Source of the DNA: Costus lasius
Lineage: Eukaryota > Streptophyta > Magnoliopsida > Zingiberales > Costaceae
DNA length: 64,000 bases
Reading direction: 5' to 3'
NCBI GenBank assembly: GCA_027563935.2
Contig: CM050446.2
Coordinates: forward strand, 32,119,501 to 32,183,500
Shown: positions 1-10,394 of the stretch, one piece after another
How the letters are laid out: each line of letters opens with the position of its first letter
Position numbering within the stretch: position 1 is the first letter of the stretch
Translations under genes and position numbers: made by a program
The notes under the pieces: model-generated
Told to the model about the DNA's origin: nothing
The model's database searches: none
Seen by the model: only the letters and a program-made list of their open reading frames with translations

Positions 1-1736
1 CAATCAACTAGATTATCTTGCTTTGGGCAATCAACATCCCATATCCGTTGATAATCTGCTATAAAAAATTTTCCTTTAGTCTGCACACTCAAATGGGTGT
101 CTAAAAGTTTTACCTGCATAAATAATGGCACAACAGATTATAAAACTTCAACATAGGAAAACTAGTCATGCATAACAAATATACTAAACACTCACATATG
201 CATTCGCAACTTCCACATCACTCTTACGGGCTTCCAATGAATTATAAAAAATAATCTGCCTCTGCCTTCTAATTATATACATCAAAATCCAATGGTTTTT
301 ATCGCAAATTGGCGCAAGTATTCTTGTAGTGTAACGAAGGTTTTCAGCTATCATATGTTCCAAACAAGCAGCACTAAATCCGAATTTATTATCTAAATAC
401 AAACTCATATAGGTTGGAGATATGTAATCAAAAGCCAACAACTTCGTCTTCTTGGGATTATTCCGACCTCTAGCAACCAAAAGACCAGCATAAGCATCTA
501 CAACCTACAATTAATACAGTCAGCATAAGCATATGCTAAACAAATAGTATAACATAGTAAAATAATTAGGTATTTATACATATATCATTACTAACGTCCA
601 TCCCAAACATCAGCTGAATAACTTTCACCTTGTTAACTCTCCATTCGGTACTCATGTGCAAAAACTTCTCTAAGAACTTCATATATAATGCCATATCATT
701 TCTTTCTTCAGCAAACAATGCCCCATATCCACAATAATCTGTCCGATCCACATACTGAAAATATAATATGGACATATAGATGTCAATCACTAACATGGTA
801 TAATGAATGATTGACCGTATATAAAGAATTGGTATAGTAGATAATAATTGATACCTCATCAATATTCATATAGATCTTGGACTCATCAAATGCAGTGGGA
901 GGAAGTGGGTACTTCTTGTTCAATTCCTCTTGTGAATAATGGCACAGCAGGCCCCATTTTCTCTTTCTCTGTCTTTTCCCTTGCATATCCACTGCACCAG
1001 ATGTGTTGGGGTCTTCTGCATTTGTGTCCTCTTCATCATCTGACCAATCGGTATCTTCATCTGATAGCTGCTCCCTTTCAGCTACCATCTCCTTTATTTT
1101 GCTTTCATACTCCTCAACTAGTAATTTTGAAGCTTCTATTTGGTTTTCTTTCTCAACATTTTGGGAGCGAATTATCTCCTGTAACTCATCTATTTGGCTA
1201 TGAAATGCTATAGACATGCTATATTTCTCGTCGATCAATTTCTCTACTCTGCCTGAAAGTTCAGTGACAGCTGATTTCAGATTCTTATTTTCCGAAACAA
1301 GTCCATATCTATAGTAATCTAGGTCTTTCTTCATATCAATTTCCTTTTTGTTGTAACGCTCAACAATGCCTTCCTTCTCTTCAGTGAACTTCAGTACTTG
1401 AGCTTTGAGCTGTGCTATATCTGTATCATCATTTGTAAGCTCATTTACCCTTCCTTGTAATTCTTCAACTTTAAAATTTAATTCTACCTCCATTTCCTCT
1501 TTCTCATTTATCTCATCCTCAGCTTTTCCTCTTCAATACCTTTCTTGCAAAATTCAATTTCCTTCTACATATCTATTTGCAGCTTATTGTAATGTGTATG
1601 CATGCTTTCTATCTCTTCCCTTAGCTTCTCTACTTCTAATTTCAGAATAGCTATCTGAGATATATTATTATCTTTATTTACCTACATCAAAACAACAAAA
1701 TATCATTCAAGTACATACTGAAAATTATGTATGTCG

Positions 1737-2560
1737 TTTAGTATAACACTGAAAATTATAGTATAACAAGGCAATAATTTGGTATAACACTTATGTAGTT
1801 TAGTATATCACTGAAAATTTTAGTATAACAAGGCAAAAATTTCGTATAACACTTACGTAGTTTAGTATAATACTGAAAATTTTAGTATAACAAGGCAAAA
1901 ATTTCGTATAACGATTACGTAGTTTAGTATAACACTGAAAATTTTGGTATAACAAGACAAAAATTTCGTATAACACTTATGTAGTTTAGTATAACACTGA
2001 AAATTTTGGTATAACAATGAAAAAATTTCGTATAATACTGAAAATTTTGGTATAACAAGGAAAAAATTTCGTATAACACTTACGTAGTTTAGTATAACAC
2101 TAAAAATTTTGGTATAACAAGGCAAAAATTTCGTATAACACTTACGTAGTTTAGTATAACACTAAAAATTTTGGTATAACAAGGCAAAAATTTCGTATAA
2201 CACTTACGTAGTTTAGTATAACACTGAAAATTTTGGTATAACAAGGCAAAAATTTCGTATAACACTTACGTAGTTTAGTATAACACTGAAAATTTTGGTA
2301 TAATAATGAAAAAATTTCATATAACGCTGAAAATTTTGGTATAACAAGACAAAAATTTCGTATAACACTTACGTAGTTTAGTATAACACTGAAAATTTTG
2401 GTATAACAAGACAAAAATTTCATATAACACTTACGTAGTAGTTTAGTATAACACTGAAAATTTTGATATAACAAGACAAAAATTTCGTATAACACTTACG
2501 TAGTTTAGTATAACACTGAAAATTTTTGTATAACAAGGAAAAAATTTCATATAACACGTA
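1737..2560. repeat. Intronic minisatellite, GTATAAC-bearing units
   Basis: About 800 bp of tandem, slightly variable units. The plus strand alternates GTATAACACTGAAAATTTTG, GTATAACAAGGCAAAAATTT and CGTATAACACTTACGTAGTT, giving a higher-order unit of roughly 60 bp with GTATAAC every 15-25 bp. The array fills the intron between the exons ending at 2562 and starting at 1681 of the Ulp1-like gene. Read on the gene's strand the core is GTTATAC. Open frames across it are translations of the repeat and are not genes. Confidence 0.9.
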
Positions 2561-3929
2561 CAATGTCAAGTTGAGCTAATAGGGTCCCAGGTGTAGGGTC
2601 TGGTGTACTATGTGACGGGCCAACATCTTCATGGCTCTACACACAAAATTAACAAAAAACCCCGTTAGGTTATTACGGTATACCACATGCACAGTTTGTA
2701 AACATACTTACACTATGTGATGGACCCACATCTAACTCTTGTACACCGTGTGATGGGCCCACATCTAACTCTTCCTCGAGAGCTATTTCTAATACAGGTG
2801 GAGTATTTACAACATCACGCTCCACCTCAACAACTTCAAGTTCAAAAATAATCTACAAACAACTAAATAGTATTAGAAAACCAAATTTGGCAAATAACAA
2901 AATACACCTATAAATTTACATACTTACCGAATCTTTATTTAATTTAGAACATTTTTTTGAAATACGTTGTCCGTCGAGTATAATTCACATTTGCCCAACG
3001 GAACAACCGAGGGTATACTCCTTCCACCTTTCTATCTATATACAAGGTGGTATGCTCATAAAACCAAATCTACAACAAAGAAGAAACAAACAATTAGCTT
3101 GTAATGAACGTAATTAATTTGAAATACAAGTTCAGATAATGCAAAAGACTTATACAAAGAACAATGACACAACCAGCAAATCCACGTCCCTTCTTCTTTG
3201 AACTGGACGTCAATTCCGTGCACAAAAAGTTATGCACAGCTTCTGCCCAATTGTAATCACCCAATCTTGAGAGGTCTTCTACGAAGCATACATGCCCCAC
3301 ATCCAAGTTGTATGTCAAGCGGCTGAATAGAAAACAGCAAAAGAAATACAAAATGGCTAATCTTCTTATCCTCTCCTCATTTCCTTTAAGGCCTTGTGAG
3401 CATGTGATTCTCAATTTTTCTTTAATTATATTTCTATTAGGTAACTTCCCCTCAAATTCTTCAGAGAAGAATCTAGTACTTGGTCCCTTATTTTTCCATC
3501 TTACTAACTTCCCAACCCGTGGGAGACCAAGGATGATTGATACATTCTTAACCAAGAATGACACAAAATTGCCATTTATGTTGAATCCCTTCCTTTCAGG
3601 TTCCCATATGGACTGCAAAAATTCTACTGCTATCATATCCAAGGCAACAGATGCCCTTTGTAGCAAATATCCAAAGGGGGTCTCTAGAAGTTGTACTTTA
3701 ATAGTCTCACCCCCTTCCTCTGTTTTCACAAACGTATGAATCTTGTTTAATGAGCATCTACTAAGAACTCGCCGACGTTTGCTGACCTTGTCATGATATT
3801 CTCTTTCATTTGAAGAGGTACTAGCTATGCTTTTATCCGTAGCCCTCATCCTCTTTGTATAAAACCTACTGTTAAATATGTTATAACTAAATTAACATGA
3901 AGAACTCAAAAGGTTAGTTGAAGCTATTA

Positions 3930-4990
3930 TACCAAAATGTGATGCAGTTATACCAAGTTTGAGGCATGTATACCTCAATGAGACGCTGTTATACCAAATT
4001 AGAGGCATGTTATACCTAAATGAGATGCTGTTATACCAAATTAGAGGCATGTTTTACCTAAATGGGATGCTGTTATACCAAGTTTGAAGCATGTTATACC
4101 AAATTAGAGGCTTGTTATACCAAAATGGGATGTGTTATACAATGATAGAGGCATGTTATACCTAAATGGGATGTGTTATAATATGTTTGAGGCATGTTAT
4201 ACCAAAATGACCAGCTGTTATACTAAAATAGAGACATGTTATACTAAAATGGGATGTGTTATACCAAGTTTGAGGCATGTTATACCAAAATAGAGACATG
4301 CTATACTAAAATGGGATGTGTTATACCAAGTTTGAGGCATGTTATACCAAAATAGAGACATGTTATACAAAAATAGAGACATGTTATACCAAAATAGAGA
4401 TATATTATACCAAATTGAGATGTGTTATACTATGTTTGAGGCATGTTATACCAAATTAGATACATGTGTTACCATATTGGGACGTGTTATACTATGTTTG
4501 AGGCATGTTAATGACCAGCTGTTATACCAAATTAGAGACATGTTATACCGTGTCTGTGCAGTGTTATATCATGTCAGTGAAGTGTTATACCATGTCTGTG
4601 AAGTGTTATACGAAATTTAGGTCATGTTATACCATGTATGTGCAGCCCTCATTGTATAAAACCTACTGTGCAATATGTTAGAACTATATTAACATGAAGA
4701 ACTCCAAACCGCCGAAGCTATTATAACAAAATGAGGTTCTGTTCAGACAATTTTGAGGCATGTTATACCATAATGAGGTGCTGTTATACTAAGTTTCTGG
4801 CATGTTATGCGTACAATTGATACTATTAGAAGAATTAGCAACTAACAGCTTCCTTTTAAGACTATTTCCCAAACAGATTCACGCACAATACAAATTATGC
4901 AAATATCATCAAAGTGGGTGTTGTTATACCAATTTTCCACGCATGTTATACCAAAAATAGATTATTAATACAACAATGTACGTATTAATA
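3930..4990. repeat. Second intronic minisatellite, GTTATACC units in opposite orientation
   Basis: Tandem degenerate units of about 20-42 bp built on GTTATACC followed by AAAATGGGATG, AAATTAGAGGCAT or AAGTTTGAGGCAT; dense from 3930 to 4640 and scattered to about 4990. It lies in intron 1 (5011-3851) of the Ulp1-like gene. On the transcribed strand the core reads GGTATAAC, the reverse of the array at 1737-2560. The segment around 3841-3925 (intron/exon 2 junction) recurs at about 4642-4715, so the array grew at least partly by duplication that included the splice junction. Confidence 0.88.
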
Positions 4991-5099
4991 AGATAAATTC
5001 CGACATTATACCTTAAAGGAATATTGGAGTCGTCGGAGGAGCTCGCCATGAGATCCTGCAAAAAAACATAGAAGATTAGGAAACATTAGCCTAAACAAG

Positions 5100-5345
5100 A
5101 ACAAGTCGTATGTCGTCGCAGGTCATCAAGCGACAATGAGACGTTTGCGAAGGTCATCGCACTTCGTCGGAGGTCGTCGGAGGTGGACTGCATAAAAAAC
5201 ACAAAGTTAGGGGTCGACCCAAGCAAAACTCGGAGGCCTCAGAAGTCGTAAACACAGAGTAGAAGGTCGTCGGAGGCTGTCGGAGGGTGTCGGAAGTCGT
5301 CGGAGGGCGTCGGAGAAGATCGGGCGACAACTATCGTCACAGCAG
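5100..5345. repeat. GC-rich GTCGTCGGAGG repeats upstream of exon 1
   Basis: Irregular repeats of GTCGTCGGAGG, GGTGTCGGAAG and similar, just upstream of the minus-strand start codon at 5049. The position suits the 5' untranslated or promoter region of the Ulp1-like gene. I see no clear TATA box on the minus strand here. Confidence 0.6.
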
Positions 5346-5349
5346 CAAA

Positions 5350-6323
5350 GTTAGGGTTAGGGAACAGATTAGGAGAGTAAAGAGTAAGGGTGGGTTGGGT
5401 CGGGCGGGTTGGGCGGGATGCGAAAATTTTTGGAGTTAACCATGGTTAGTTTGGATGTAACGGGGTGGGGCGTAACATATCAAGATTTGGTATAACACTT
5501 TGTTTGTATCGGCGCTATCCGCACTTAAGTATGGGTTGCTTGGAGATTCGCGCGCTAGGTGCTTCAACATTGATGCTTCGCATCTCAGCCCACTCCTCCG
5601 CAAAATTTGTGGAGGGGCACCCCTCCGCAAAAACGCAGCCACATATCAGAGATGGGGCCGTTGCAACAATAAAAAAACAGAGCAAACATCCACCGTCACT
5701 TTGGTATCTTGCCATTCGCCGACTCTTGCCGGAATAGTTTCCCTGCAATGCTATCACTCACCGGACATGAACAGAAAACTTTCGCTCCATTAGTCTTTTG
5801 TGTCATGCGAACCGAGCAGCAAAAAACATCTTCTTTGCTGTAATGCAGGAAAGGCGAAGGTATAATCAATGCATCAGCAACGTAGAACAAAGATGGCGAA
5901 TCCTAATTTTTGACACAGCCGCCGCGACCAAAACAGCCATCGTTCCTGACCAGATGATAATGAAGGAGTTGTCGCTCTGGATCGCCAATTGACATGCTGC
6001 CGCCATGAGTTACACTCGATCGCTAGCCTGAGAAGAATAGCTCGGCGATAAGCAAGAAAGGAAGGGGCAAAGGCCTCAGTGCTCTCGATGACGAATCGCT
6101 TGAGTCCAATCCTGAACTAGTTGATCTGGTTTAATTCCTGTCAACCCGGTCCAATAGTCCAAATCAATGGATCCAGTCCTCAATCATCCAGCTCAGTCTA
6201 AATCAGATTTACTGACATTACTAAGAATTTGGATCAGATCTGGACCGCATCCATATTTTATTTCAATACATTGGCTCGATACTCATCACTGTAATATTCA
6301 GCCCAAATCAATGCTCTATCAGG
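5350..6323. other. Unassigned sequence between the Ulp1-like gene and element E1
   Basis: No recognisable gene. Short open frames of 60-97 codons at 5436-5992 overlap on both strands and match no family I know. From about 6090 the sequence has loosely recurring words (CCAATCC, AAATCAG, CAGCCCAAATCA) that resume at 9962 after E1, so this is the older sequence into which E1 inserted. It may be a worn LTR, but I could not identify ends. Confidence 0.5.
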
Positions 6324-6328
6324 CCTAC

Positions 6329-7364
6329 TGTTACGGCCTTTCTACCACTAATAATCATTTAGGTTGTGTTTAAAAGGGCGGATGGAAAGTGGAAGGGGGA
6401 AGGAAAGTATAACTTTGGTTGTTTAATAGAGTGGATGGAAAATAGAAAGGAAACACTGTAGCCAAAATTGCGTGAACAGTGTGTAATTTTCTCACAGCCT
6501 CCGTTCCGCCCGAATTAGGCAGAAAATTTACTGTAGCTACTGTAGCTATAGTAAATATTTTTCCATCCTTTCTGCTTTCCTTCCCTCTCTTTTCCATCTT
6601 CAATTCCCTCCCCTCCCACTTTCCATCTGCCTCTTTAAACACAGCCTTAATGTTTTTACCTCCTCTTGACTTGACTTTGCTTTCCAGGGTCGTCTTCAAA
6701 CTCTATCCCGTGAAGCTTCCCCGCAGGTGGGCTGGGCCAGCAAACCCTCCTCTTCCGTGGGCTTGAAGGAAAACTCTGGGTATGACACAAATCTGGACCA
6801 AGGAGATGAGGTCAACGCCGATCAGCCCACTCCAACGCAGCCCGATGTTGAGACGTTCGACGGGCTCCTTCAACTCTACATCGCCGGCTCGTTGAGGAAG
6901 GAGGAGTTCTGCTTCGTTTACCCACCACCGTAGGGATGCACACCTCCGAAGACCCAGGGCGGAAGCCTTCTCCTCGCTAACCCACCCACCAGAGGGCAAT
7001 CCCATAGGGCTGGTACTGCTCCAGCCTCCCCATTTCATTGATTTCCCCGAGACTAAATCCCCAGTCGCCAGAGTCGCCACTATCGAAAGAGGGAAGAAGC
7101 CCCCATCGTCCTCTCTTTCTTTTCACCCAGAGGGAAGCCTACTGCCACCACACAGCACCCATCCCCTTTTGCAGACCCCACATGGCCCACAGGAAACAAC
7201 TTCCGTGCACAAGCAAGGTGGGCCAACGAGATCAGCCCGCCTAGCTGAATCTCACCCATGCAGCCCAACCCAAATTCCTTCCCTACTCGTTGACTTGTGC
7301 CAGCTAGGACAAATGTTGACCAAAATCAACAGACTATGATGTCACACCATATCCAGGTGTAACA
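6329..7364 (-). repeat. E1 3' LTR
   Basis: Left LTR copy, 1036 bp, with terminal TGTTAC/GTAACA inverted ends. It contains the segment also seen at about 9298-9956 (for example CCCCGCAGGTGGGCTGGGCC at 6720). It differs from the right copy by many substitutions and several indels, notably in the first 300 bp, which suggests an old insertion. Confidence 0.9.
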
Positions 7365-7377
7365 TTCTCCCCCTCCC
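7365..7377 (-). other. E1 polypurine tract
   Basis: The minus strand reads GGGAGGGGGAGAA directly before the 3' LTR. This is the expected place and composition for the plus-strand primer of reverse transcription, and it fixes the element's orientation. Confidence 0.8.
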
Positions 7378-8888
7378 AATTCGGTCGTCGCCCCCAACGA
7401 CTAACATGGGACAAACGTCCATAGCACGGGTCAACGAGAGAGTCACCCGCTACAACTCTTGAGCACCATCTCAATGGAGGAGCCGAGGGACGATGGCTGA
7501 CCCACCATGGTCGCCACTGAATGAGAGCGAGGCCCAGTGCCGTTCCGCTTCAACCTCGGCGCACCATCTCAACGAGGGAGCCAGAAAGTTCCAACCACAT
7601 TATAATTTTCCATTGCGACCTCGGATCAAGATCAACAGAGGAGCCGGGCACCGTCTCGCTTCTACCCCGAGACCCCGATGGCAAGGGAGCAGGATAAACA
7701 CCGTACCTCGCTGCAATCTGCTTCAACTCCAGAGCACCATCTCAACGGAGGAGCCGGAGAGCAGTCCGGCTTCCACGTCGGCGCCCGTGCACATGATGGA
7801 GCCGGGAGAAGAGATCGACCCACCACAGTCGTCTCTAAGTTTGGGACGCGGCCTCTCACCGCCCCGCTTCCACCTTAGAGCCTCCTCGACGAGGGAGCCG
7901 AGTAGTCCCATTACCATGGTCCTTCCGCTTCCACCTCCACGCCAAACCAACGGAGGAGCCGGGACCCTTCTCGCTTCTACCCCGAGGTCAAGACGTTGAG
8001 GGAGCTGGAGGACTCATCGGGTCTCATCGTAGCCCGAGTGCCACCACCTTCAGCCACCAGTTCTGAGCCCATACTCAAGGATCGGTGGCAATGGCATGTC
8101 AATGCGGGCCGTATGGACGAAAGTCGCCAATGCTCGAACTCAACCATAGGTTCTGAAAACATGTGGTGATGTGCATAAGCATGTGATCCCCACCATAGGC
8201 AGCTCTCCGTCAAAATCCATGAAAAAGGGGGTCAAAATAACACAACATTGAAAAGCAATCGAGTCAAAATCAAATTCCCCAACTACCATCACCTGAGTTA
8301 GCATTTCTGATGTTGAATGGGCATGGATTCCCATTAGTCCACAACGTGTGACCCCTTTTCGATCAGCGTGCTGTCTTGTCACCACTACGCCAGCACGTCT
8401 CCCCTCGAAGCATCAATTACTGCCGCAAATCGCACGCTGACGATGGCGCTGGGAAACAAAGACAAGAAGGTGATCACTTACCTTCTCATGCGAACAATGG
8501 GGCTTCAACACCTCTGTTGGTGGAGGAGCGGCGCAGAGAGCGGAGGGACACCGAGTTGTTCGAGGGCTCGCTGGAAGCAGCAGTGGAGCATCGACGACCA
8601 GCACCCCCTCGCTTCCTTGGCAGTATCGACTTTAGCCAGACTCCAGTGGCGAACCGAGCTACGCCAAGCGGGTCTTTCTCCTTTAGACTCGGTCGACGAC
8701 GCAGATCCGACACTGATGCCCTCTGACGTCGATGAAGACATAGATCTCGACTTCAACTGAAGGAAGGAACTCCTCCAAAACTGAATCGGGGCCATTGGCA
8801 GCCGGCCCTAACTTCCGATGCTTGAACTTGTCTCCAGCAATGCGCAAAGGAAGATGGAAAGCCTTGCTACAGGTCCGTTGGATGGAAA
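7378..8888 (-). other. E1 interior, non-coding or unrecognised
   Basis: No retroviral enzyme motifs on either strand. From 7460 to about 7990 there is a degenerate repeat of roughly 70-100 bp marked by CACCATCTCAACGGAGGAGC and CGCTTCTACCCCGAG (near 7460, 7560, 7640, 7735, 7950). The overlapping open frames there (for example 7493-7999 plus, 7723-7950 minus) are repeat translations. The region 8140-8800 has short frames on both strands with no recognised domain. The interior may derive from a deleted and rearranged gag region, but I cannot show this. Confidence 0.55.
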
Positions 8889-8900
8889 TGCTTTGATACC
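8889..8900 (-). other. E1 primer-binding site (tRNA-Met-like)
   Basis: The minus strand reads GGTATCAAAGCA three bases inside the 5' LTR, one mismatch from the usual plant GGTATCAGAGC(A) complement of initiator tRNA-Met. Confidence 0.7.
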
Positions 8901-8903
8901 CTC

Positions 8904-9956
8904 TGTTACGGCCTTTTTACCACCAACAAAGGGTCTGTTTTTTCTAAGAAAAACTAGAGGGAAAGGAGAGAAAAATAAATTTTTCGTTATTTCCTTGGGT
9001 GAAAGAAAAAGTTTGAATGAAAAAGTGGATGAAAAATTTTATAACTTTCCTTCGAAACTTCTGCCCAAATTGGACGGAAAACTTGGAGAAAACACAACGC
9101 CGCTTTACCCGACATTCGAAATTAATTTTCCTTCCTTCCAAGGAAACAAGATATAGATTTTTTTTTCTTTTCTTGAAGTTTTCTTTCCTTGCAATTTTTT
9201 ATTTCTTATAGTTTTCCTTCTCTCCAAAAAAACAGAGGGTAAATGTTTTTACCTCCCCTTGACTTGACTTTGCTTTCTAGGGTTGTCTTCAAGCTTTGTC
9301 CTGTGAAGCTTCCCCGCAGGTGGGCTGGGCCAGCAGACCCTCCTCTTCCGTGGGCTTGAAGGAAAACTTCGGGTACGACACAAATCTAGACCAAGGAGAT
9401 GAGGTCGATGCCAATCATCCCACTCCAATGCAGCCCGATGTTGAGACATTCGACGGGCTCCTTCAACTCCAGATCATCGGCTCGTTGAGGAAGGAGGAGC
9501 TCTGCTTCGTTTACCCACCATCGTAGGAATGCAAACCTCCGAGGACTCAGGCCAGAAGCCTTGTCCTTGCTAGCTCACCCACCGGATGGCATCCCCACAG
9601 GGCTGGTGCCGCTCCAGCCTCCCCATTTCATTGATTTCCCCAAGACTAAATCCCTAGTCGCCGAAGTCGCTAGTACCGAAAGAGGAAAGAGGCCTCCATC
9701 ATCCTCTCTTTCTTTTCACCCAGAGGGAAGCCTACTGCCACCATGCAGCGCCCATCCCCTTTTGCAGACCCCACGTGGCCCACGGGAAACAACTTCCGTC
9801 CACAAGCAAAGTGGGCCTACGAGATCAGCCCGCCTAGCTGAATCTCGCCCATGCACCCAACCCAAATTCCTTTCCTGCTCGTTGACTTGTGTCAACTGGG
9901 AAAAATATTGACCAAAGTCAACAAACAATGACGTCACACCACATCCAGGCGTAACA
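8904..9956 (-). repeat. E1 5' LTR
   Basis: Right LTR copy, 1053 bp, with the same TGTTAC/GTAACA ends as the left copy. It ends directly at the CCTAC target-site duplication. The A/T-rich stretch at about 8940-9240 is replaced by different sequence in the left copy. Confidence 0.9.
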
Positions 9957-9961
9957 CCTAC

Positions 9962-10389
9962 CCTGATCAGCCCAGCCCAACATGATGTACTACAATAATT
10001 GGTAAATCAAATTTGAATCTAGATAGTTCGTTACAGTCTAGCCTAATTCGAATTCAATTCAACGAATTAAACTCAGATTTATCTGCCAACGATCTAATTG
10101 ACCTTAATTGAGACCTAGTTCGAAATGCACTATGGCAATTAACTTGATCCAATAGCATTCAGCCTAGCCTACTCAACCTAACTCCAATAGAACTCAGATT
10201 AACCTATTTCAACCAAATCTGACCCTAAGTCATTATGAAACTTGAGTCAATAAAAGTCTGATCTAGTGCAAACATAAAGAAAATATTGCTGCATGTCATC
10301 AGCAATGTGGTTTGGAAGATGCATATATGCCAATGCTAGATATATATGGGCGTAACTTTTCAACATTGTTACACTATTACTCAGAGTAA
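9962..10389. other. Unassigned old sequence between E1 and E2
   Basis: No gene seen. Loosely repeating words such as AACTCAGATT, CTAGCCTA and CAACC appear, in the same style as 6090-6323. This is probably the continuation of one old element that received both E1 and E2. Confidence 0.5.
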
Positions 10390-10394
10390 CTTAC

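Larger units (their letters stand above)
1..5049 (-). pseudogene. Ulp1-like (C48) cysteine protease gene with DUF1985-like N-terminal region, 3' end outside window
   Basis: Exons on the minus strand, inferred from GT/AG sites and reading frame: 5049-5012, 3850-3156, 3069-2928, 2852-2712, 2636-2562, 1681-855, 754-596, 504-196 and 113-1. Exon 1 starts MASSSDDSN. Exons 2-3 resemble the DUF1985-type domain that precedes Ulp1 domains in plant transposon-borne genes (LPRVGKLVRW, then WFYEHTTLY, YPRLFRW). Exons 4-5 carry three DVGPSH repeats. Exon 6 is a Glu/Lys-rich coiled coil with an acidic patch and the basic stretch KRQRKRK. The last exons hold the protease core: His in NHWILMY, then FYNSL where Asp is usual, then QDNLVD at the window edge, where the catalytic Cys is expected next. 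The last four exons join in phase 0 without stops. Upstream there is a TAG and a frame slip near 1530-1560, an extra A in an A-run in exon 3, and an exon 2/3 junction out of frame. The host copy may be part of a Mutator-like or CACTA element; no transposase is in view. Confidence 0.72.
6329..9956 (-). mobile_element. E1: non-autonomous LTR retrotransposon (3.6 kb), complete with TSD
   Basis: Two similar direct LTRs flank a 1.5-kb interior. The LTRs start TGTTACGGCC and end GTAACA on the plus strand. The 5-bp TSD CCTAC is at 6324-6328 and 9957-9961. Minus-strand orientation follows from a polypurine tract beside the left LTR and a tRNA-Met-like primer site beside the right LTR. The interior has no gag, protease, reverse transcriptase or integrase motifs, so it must have depended on enzymes from another element. 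The polypurine-proximal bases resemble those of E2 (TCGTCG then a CCCTC/CCCCC run then AACGAC or CGACGAC), which suggests a chromovirus relative as source of enzymes. Confidence 0.9.

Noticed and set aside
1862..2495. Minus-strand frames of repeated CYTKIFSVILNY-type peptides
   Set aside because: Direct translation of the intronic minisatellite; not exonic by splice-site reading.
3930..4640. Regularly spaced GTTATACC repeats suggest a CRISPR array
   Set aside because: Eukaryotic sequence with introns and retrotransposons; spacers are themselves repeated and unit length varies, so this is a minisatellite.
5465..5992. Overlapping short frames of 60-97 codons
   Set aside because: No frame stands out, both strands are open, and no family motif is seen.
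7493..7999. 168-codon plus-strand frame in E1
   Set aside because: It follows the degenerate internal repeat, overlaps open frames on the other strand and has no recognisable domain.
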